A stretch of 64,000 bases of DNA, from positions 1 through 64,000 of the forward strand of contig PHFX01000005.1 in the NCBI GenBank assembly GCA_007618135.1, written 5' to 3'. Position numbers and translations under genes: made by a program. The stretch is from Candidatus Brocadia sp. WS118. GTDB taxonomy: Bacteria > Planctomycetota > Brocadiia > Brocadiales > Brocadiaceae. The first letter of the stretch is position 1. The number at the start of each line of letters is the position of its first letter. Positions 60,939 to 64,000 of this stretch are shown here, one piece after another. The notes under the pieces were generated by a model that had not been told where the DNA came from, made no database searches, and was given only the letters and a program-made list of their open reading frames with translations.

Positions 60939-62735
60939 TCACGTTTTATTTTTTAGGATGTGGATGTTTTTGCTTTTCCTGTGAAATTCGTCCAACGATA
61001 CAAGAATATCTTCTTCGTTGTTGCTGGCCATAATAGTCTTTAGCGTTTTTTCCTTTGCTTGGTAACGCTCTTTTTTGCTATTCCGCCGTTTAAAAAAATG
61101 AATGCATGCCTCTAATCTCTTATCCTGATTCGTAATATGTTGAAATTCCTTTGTTGTTATAATATCCATCAGCGTTTTATTGAGTTGTACGTCATCCAAT
61201 ATATGCAACACGTCTTCCTCTCTTACCACAGTATTTTTGCGATATAATTCGACTATTTTTCCTGCAATCTTGAAGAGATCCCTGTTGTTAAATTCCTCAA
61301 GGCCTATCTCCTCCAAGACTCTGGGTATAAGTTCATTGCAGGATAACATCAGATAGAGAAGTTCCCGCTCAGCGGTGAATGAGGCGTCTAATCGACGTGA
61401 AGCCGTTTGTTTCTCATCTGCAAAAGAAGTGTGTCTGTTGAATTTTTTCAATTGGATACGCAGTGTCGCTTCGTCAATAGACATATGTTCGGCAATCCAC
61501 TTAATCAGTAAATTGCGTTTGATAATATCAGGCATTTTCATTGCCGTAGAAAGAACGTCGTGTATGGCATTTGCCTTTCCCTGAATCGTTGATGTGTCCC
61601 ATTTTGATGAGGCAGTTTCGATTTTAAAACTAAAAAAATCTTTTGCATCATGAACATACGCTAAAAATTTGTCAACGCCCTCCGCCACGAGGAAGTCACA
61701 CGGGTCATAATCCTTGGGTAGTTGTGCAATTTTCACATCGAATTCTTCTTCAATAAAAACGTCCAGATTTCTGTCAGAAGATTTCCACCCCGCAATATCT
61801 GAGTCCAGAAGTAATATCACCTGATTGCAATATTGCCGTAAAAGCCTCAAATGGTGCCTTGAAATGGCCGTTCCCATTACGGCGACCGACCATTCTATGC
61901 CGTTCTGATGTGCCATGATGACATCGGTGTAGCCCTCCATGAGTATGACTTTACGGTGTTTCAAAATTGAATTTTTTGCCTGGTCGATCCCGTAAAGGAC
62001 ATTGCTTTTGTTGAAAAGAACGGTTTCAGGTGAGTTGAGATATTTGGGAAGTGAATCATCCAGTGCCCTTCCGCCAAAACCGACGACCTGCTTCCTTGAG
62101 TCAGAGATAGGAAACATCAATCGATTGCGAAAACGATCGTAATAGCCATTCCCCTCCTTCTTGGATATAACTAACCCCGTCTTTTCTAACAGGTTCTTTG
62201 AAATATTACGCCCATTACATACCCTTAATAACGAATCCCAACTGTTAGGGGCATATCCGAGACAAAAGTTTTTTATAGACTGATCGTTAATGTGCCTTTT
62301 CTTTAAATAATCTCTTGCTTCTTTTCCCTGCTCGCTATCGAGCAATACTTTGTTATAAAACCTTACAGCAAAATTGTTTATATTGAACAACCTGGTCTTT
62401 TCTGTAACGGAAAGAGACGGTTTATTTGTATTGTTCAAATGAGAAAGATCAATATGTGACTTGGAAGCTACTATCTTTACAGCCTCCACGAATTCCATGC
62501 CTTCCTGTTTCATCAGAAAATTAAAAACCGTTCCACCTTCACCACAACCAAAGCACTTAAAGAGTTTCTTTTCTGGATTTACCGTGAACGAAGGAGTTTT
62601 TTCGGAATGAAAGGGGCATAAACCAAGAAAATTTTTCCCGCTTTGCTTTAAGTTGACATACTCTGATATGATTTGAACAATATCTGAGGCAAGTTGTATC
62701 TCTGCAATCTTTTCTTGTGGGATAAAATTTGCCAT
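60939..62735 (-). CDS. dnaG: DNA primase
   Basis: DnaG makes the RNA primers of replication. The 598-aa product has an N-terminal zinc-binding domain, CPFHSEKTPSFTV with KLFKCFGCGEGG (CHC2 type), a TOPRIM/RNA polymerase domain (about 260-340) with MEGYTDVI and LLLDSDIAG, and a C-terminal helicase-binding domain (450-598). Motifs are intact. dnaG-rpoD forms the macromolecular synthesis operon, without rpsU upstream here. Confidence 0.95.
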   Translation of the reverse strand: MANFIPQEKIAEIQLASDIVQIISEYVNLKQSGKNFLGLCPFHSEKTPSFTVNPEKKLFKCFGCGEGGTVFNFLMKQEGMEFVEAVKIVASKSHIDLSHLNNTNKPSLSVTEKTRLFNINNFAVRFYNKVLLDSEQGKEARDYLKKRHINDQSIKNFCLGYAPNSWDSLLRVCNGRNISKNLLEKTGLVISKKEGNGYYDRFRNRLMFPISDSRKQVVGFGGRALDDSLPKYLNSPETVLFNKSNVLYGIDQAKNSILKHRKVILMEGYTDVIMAHQNGIEWSVAVMGTAISRHHLRLLRQYCNQVILLLDSDIAGWKSSDRNLDVFIEEEFDVKIAQLPKDYDPCDFLVAEGVDKFLAYVHDAKDFFSFKIETASSKWDTSTIQGKANAIHDVLSTAMKMPDIIKRNLLIKWIAEHMSIDEATLRIQLKKFNRHTSFADEKQTASRRLDASFTAERELLYLMLSCNELIPRVLEEIGLEEFNNRDLFKIAGKIVELYRKNTVVREEDVLHILDDVQLNKTLMDIITTKEFQHITNQDKRLEACIHFFKRRNSKKERYQAKEKTLKTIMASNNEEDILVSLDEFHRKSKNIHILKNKT

Positions 62736-62781
62736 TCAGTAGGAAGGGATAAATTATTTAAAATAATATACAAACCCTAAA

Positions 62782-62809
62782 ATTATATCATAAATATTAA
62801 TATTGTCAA
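62782..62809 (-). promoter_or_regulatory. Sigma-70 promoter of dnaG-rpoD
   Basis: Reading leftwards: TTGACA (62809-62804), a 16-base spacer and TATAAT (62787-62782), both at consensus. The leader before dnaG is about 40 bases and AT-rich. Confidence 0.7.
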
Positions 62810-62880
62810 TAAATCGAGAGATAATTATTTATTTTATCGTGATGACAGAAGGGCATTTGGGAACACAAAATTGTGTCCAA

Positions 62881-63657
62881 CTACTTGTAAAGCCTCATGT
62901 TAACGCCATTTTTTATTAAATACTCCTTCACGGTTTGGATGGAAATCGTTCTATAATGAAAAATAGAGGCAGCCAGTGCTGCATCTACCTTTCCTTTCGT
63001 AAAAACCTCGTAAAAATGCTCCACTTTACCCGCTCCTCCTGATGCGATAATTGGGATGTTTACCGCTTCGGATATCGCTCGGTTTAATTCAATATCAAAC
63101 CCATCCTTTGTGCCATCACGGTCCATACTGGTCAACAATATCTCGCCGGCTCCTTTTTTCTCAATGGTTCTTGCCCAGGCAACGGCATCCAGTCCGGTAG
63201 GTGTTCTGCCGCCGTTTATATAAACCTCCCATTTTGGTGTTTCAAAATTGCCTTGTGCCTTTTTTGCGTCGATTGCGATCACGATGCATTGACTACCAAA
63301 TCGCCGGGAGGCCTTTGTGATAAACTCTGGCTCTTTAACCGCTGCCGTGTTGATGGAAACCTTATCTGCCCCCGCTGTAAGCAACCGGCGGATGTCGTCA
63401 ATACTACGAATGCCTCCACCAACGGTTAATGGCATAAATACCTGTTCAGCGGTCTTCTTTACGACATCAAGAATAATATTTCTGTTTTCATGGGAAGCCG
63501 TAATGTCCAGAAACGTTAATTCATCAGCGCCTTCCTTGTCGTACCATGCCGCTATTTCTACAGGGTCACCTGCATCCTTCAAATTTAAGAAATTGGTCCC
63601 TTTGACGACGCGTCCATCCTTAACGTCCAGACACGGTATAATTCTTTTCGCAAGCAT
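62881..63657 (-). CDS. hisF: Imidazole glycerol phosphate synthase subunit HisF
   Basis: HisF is the cyclase half of the enzyme that makes imidazole glycerol phosphate in histidine biosynthesis, taking ammonia from HisH. The 258-aa TIM barrel has [17 protein letters not shown] (catalytic Asp11), [11 protein letters not shown]-like [19 protein letters not shown], the second catalytic Asp in VIAIDAKK, and [11 protein letters not shown]. Complete. It follows thiG on the same strand by 101 bases. hisH and hisA are not in view. Confidence 0.95.
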   Translation of the reverse strand: MLAKRIIPCLDVKDGRVVKGTNFLNLKDAGDPVEIAAWYDKEGADELTFLDITASHENRNIILDVVKKTAEQVFMPLTVGGGIRSIDDIRRLLTAGADKVSINTAAVKEPEFITKASRRFGSQCIVIAIDAKKAQGNFETPKWEVYINGGRTPTGLDAVAWARTIEKKGAGEILLTSMDRDGTKDGFDIELNRAISEAVNIPIIASGGAGKVEHFYEVFTKGKVDAALAASIFHYRTISIQTVKEYLIKNGVNMRLYK

Positions 63658-63758
63658 GAGTGGTTGAAAAATTCCTTCTGATAAAAAGTGAAGTGAGGTC
63701 GTAGAAAATATTTTCCGGGTATTCCATGGTAAAATTTACCTGGGCAGGAAGAGCAACG

Positions 63759-64000
63759 TTAGAAATCTTTTTCAGGGCTGCTGGCTTTTGCGTAAAGTCT
63801 TTTGGGTATGCGTCCGGAAAGGAATGCAAGTCGTCCTGCTTCACATGCGAGTTTCATTGCCTTTGCCATGCAGACGGGGTCTTTTGCAAGGGCAATTCCT
63901 GTATTGAGTAACACCCCCTCACAGCCAAGTTCCATGGCAAGAGAAACATCAGATGCTGTACCAACACCAGCATCAACGATAATAGGAACCTTTGCTGATT
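63759..64000 (-). CDS. thiG: Thiazole synthase ThiG, C-terminal part (5' end outside window)
   Basis: ThiG forms the thiazole ring of thiamine. The visible frame on the minus strand ends at TAA 63761-63759 and reads [20 protein letters not shown], then [21 protein letters not shown] and [15 protein letters not shown]: the phosphate-binding C-terminal end of the ThiG TIM barrel. The start is beyond the right edge. Upstream context (thiS, thiH) is not seen. Confidence 0.92.
   Translation of the reverse strand, partial: SAKVPIIVDAGVGTASDVSLAMELGCEGVLLNTGIALAKDPVCMAKAMKLACEAGRLAFLSGRIPKRLYAKASSPEKDF

Noticed and set aside
1-64000. CRISPR arrays, prophage and complete insertion sequences
   Set aside because: No regularly spaced repeats with unique spacers, no phage structural or integrase genes, and no DDE transposase frame were found; only REP, MITE-like and IS-hairpin fragments.

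Overview
The window is a compact bacterial chromosome segment with moderate base composition. It suggests a strictly anaerobic, Gram-negative-type bacterium. An anammox planctomycete (Brocadiales such as Brocadia, Jettenia or Kuenenia) is the best guess, by inference only. The supporting features are a c-type cytochrome with eight haem-binding sites in about 155 residues, an oxygen-sensitive class III ribonucleotide reductase with its activase and NrdR, a four-subunit 2-oxoacid:ferredoxin oxidoreductase, an outer-membrane LptD-like protein, rubrerythrin/ferritin-like protein, MurI, and many dispersed palindromic repeats. No 16S rRNA gene is present, so the taxon is not proven.

Layout. 1-3 kb: end of a multihaem cytochrome, a 55-residue orphan gene, urocanase and pterin carbinolamine dehydratase. 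3-4 kb: a small island with a broken DUF262 gene and two overlapping small genes. 4-8.4 kb: a promoter and the nrdR-nrdD-nrdG set, ending in a tiny lysine-rich peptide gene and a terminator. 8.4-15.3 kb: smc, nadE and murI. 15.3-26.2 kb: a repeat-rich stretch with a MITE-like element, a ferritin-like protein, three very large membrane proteins (two GT-C-like, one spermidine-synthase-like) and a lipoprotein under a promoter that carries a perfect palindrome.

26.2-37.9 kb is the accessory part: a type I restriction-modification locus (hsdM, hsdS, hsdR and a YgjP-like metalloprotease). Wedged inside it are a Panacea-type antitoxin/ParE-like toxin pair on the opposite strand and a REP-associated tyrosine transposase with three composite REP elements. 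Gene-poor DNA follows, with polymerase remnants and hairpins. 37.9-45.1 kb: tatA, rluD, TPR and PHP genes, tRNA-Arg(CCU), a structured leader before moaC that looks like a molybdenum-cofactor riboswitch, and a cluster of two metallophosphatases with a degenerate protein kinase.

45.3-57.7 kb is a long co-directional run behind a perfect consensus sigma-70 promoter: DegT aminotransferase, lptD, coaD, ymdB-like, xseA, xseB, dxs, nadK and korDABC. These genes cover envelope assembly, CoA, NADP and isoprenoid precursors, and reductive carbon metabolism. 57.8-64 kb: a second tiny lysine-rich peptide gene, a bidirectional terminator, RNase P RNA, a zinc-ribbon coiled-coil protein, rpoD and dnaG (macromolecular synthesis operon), hisF, and the end of thiG.
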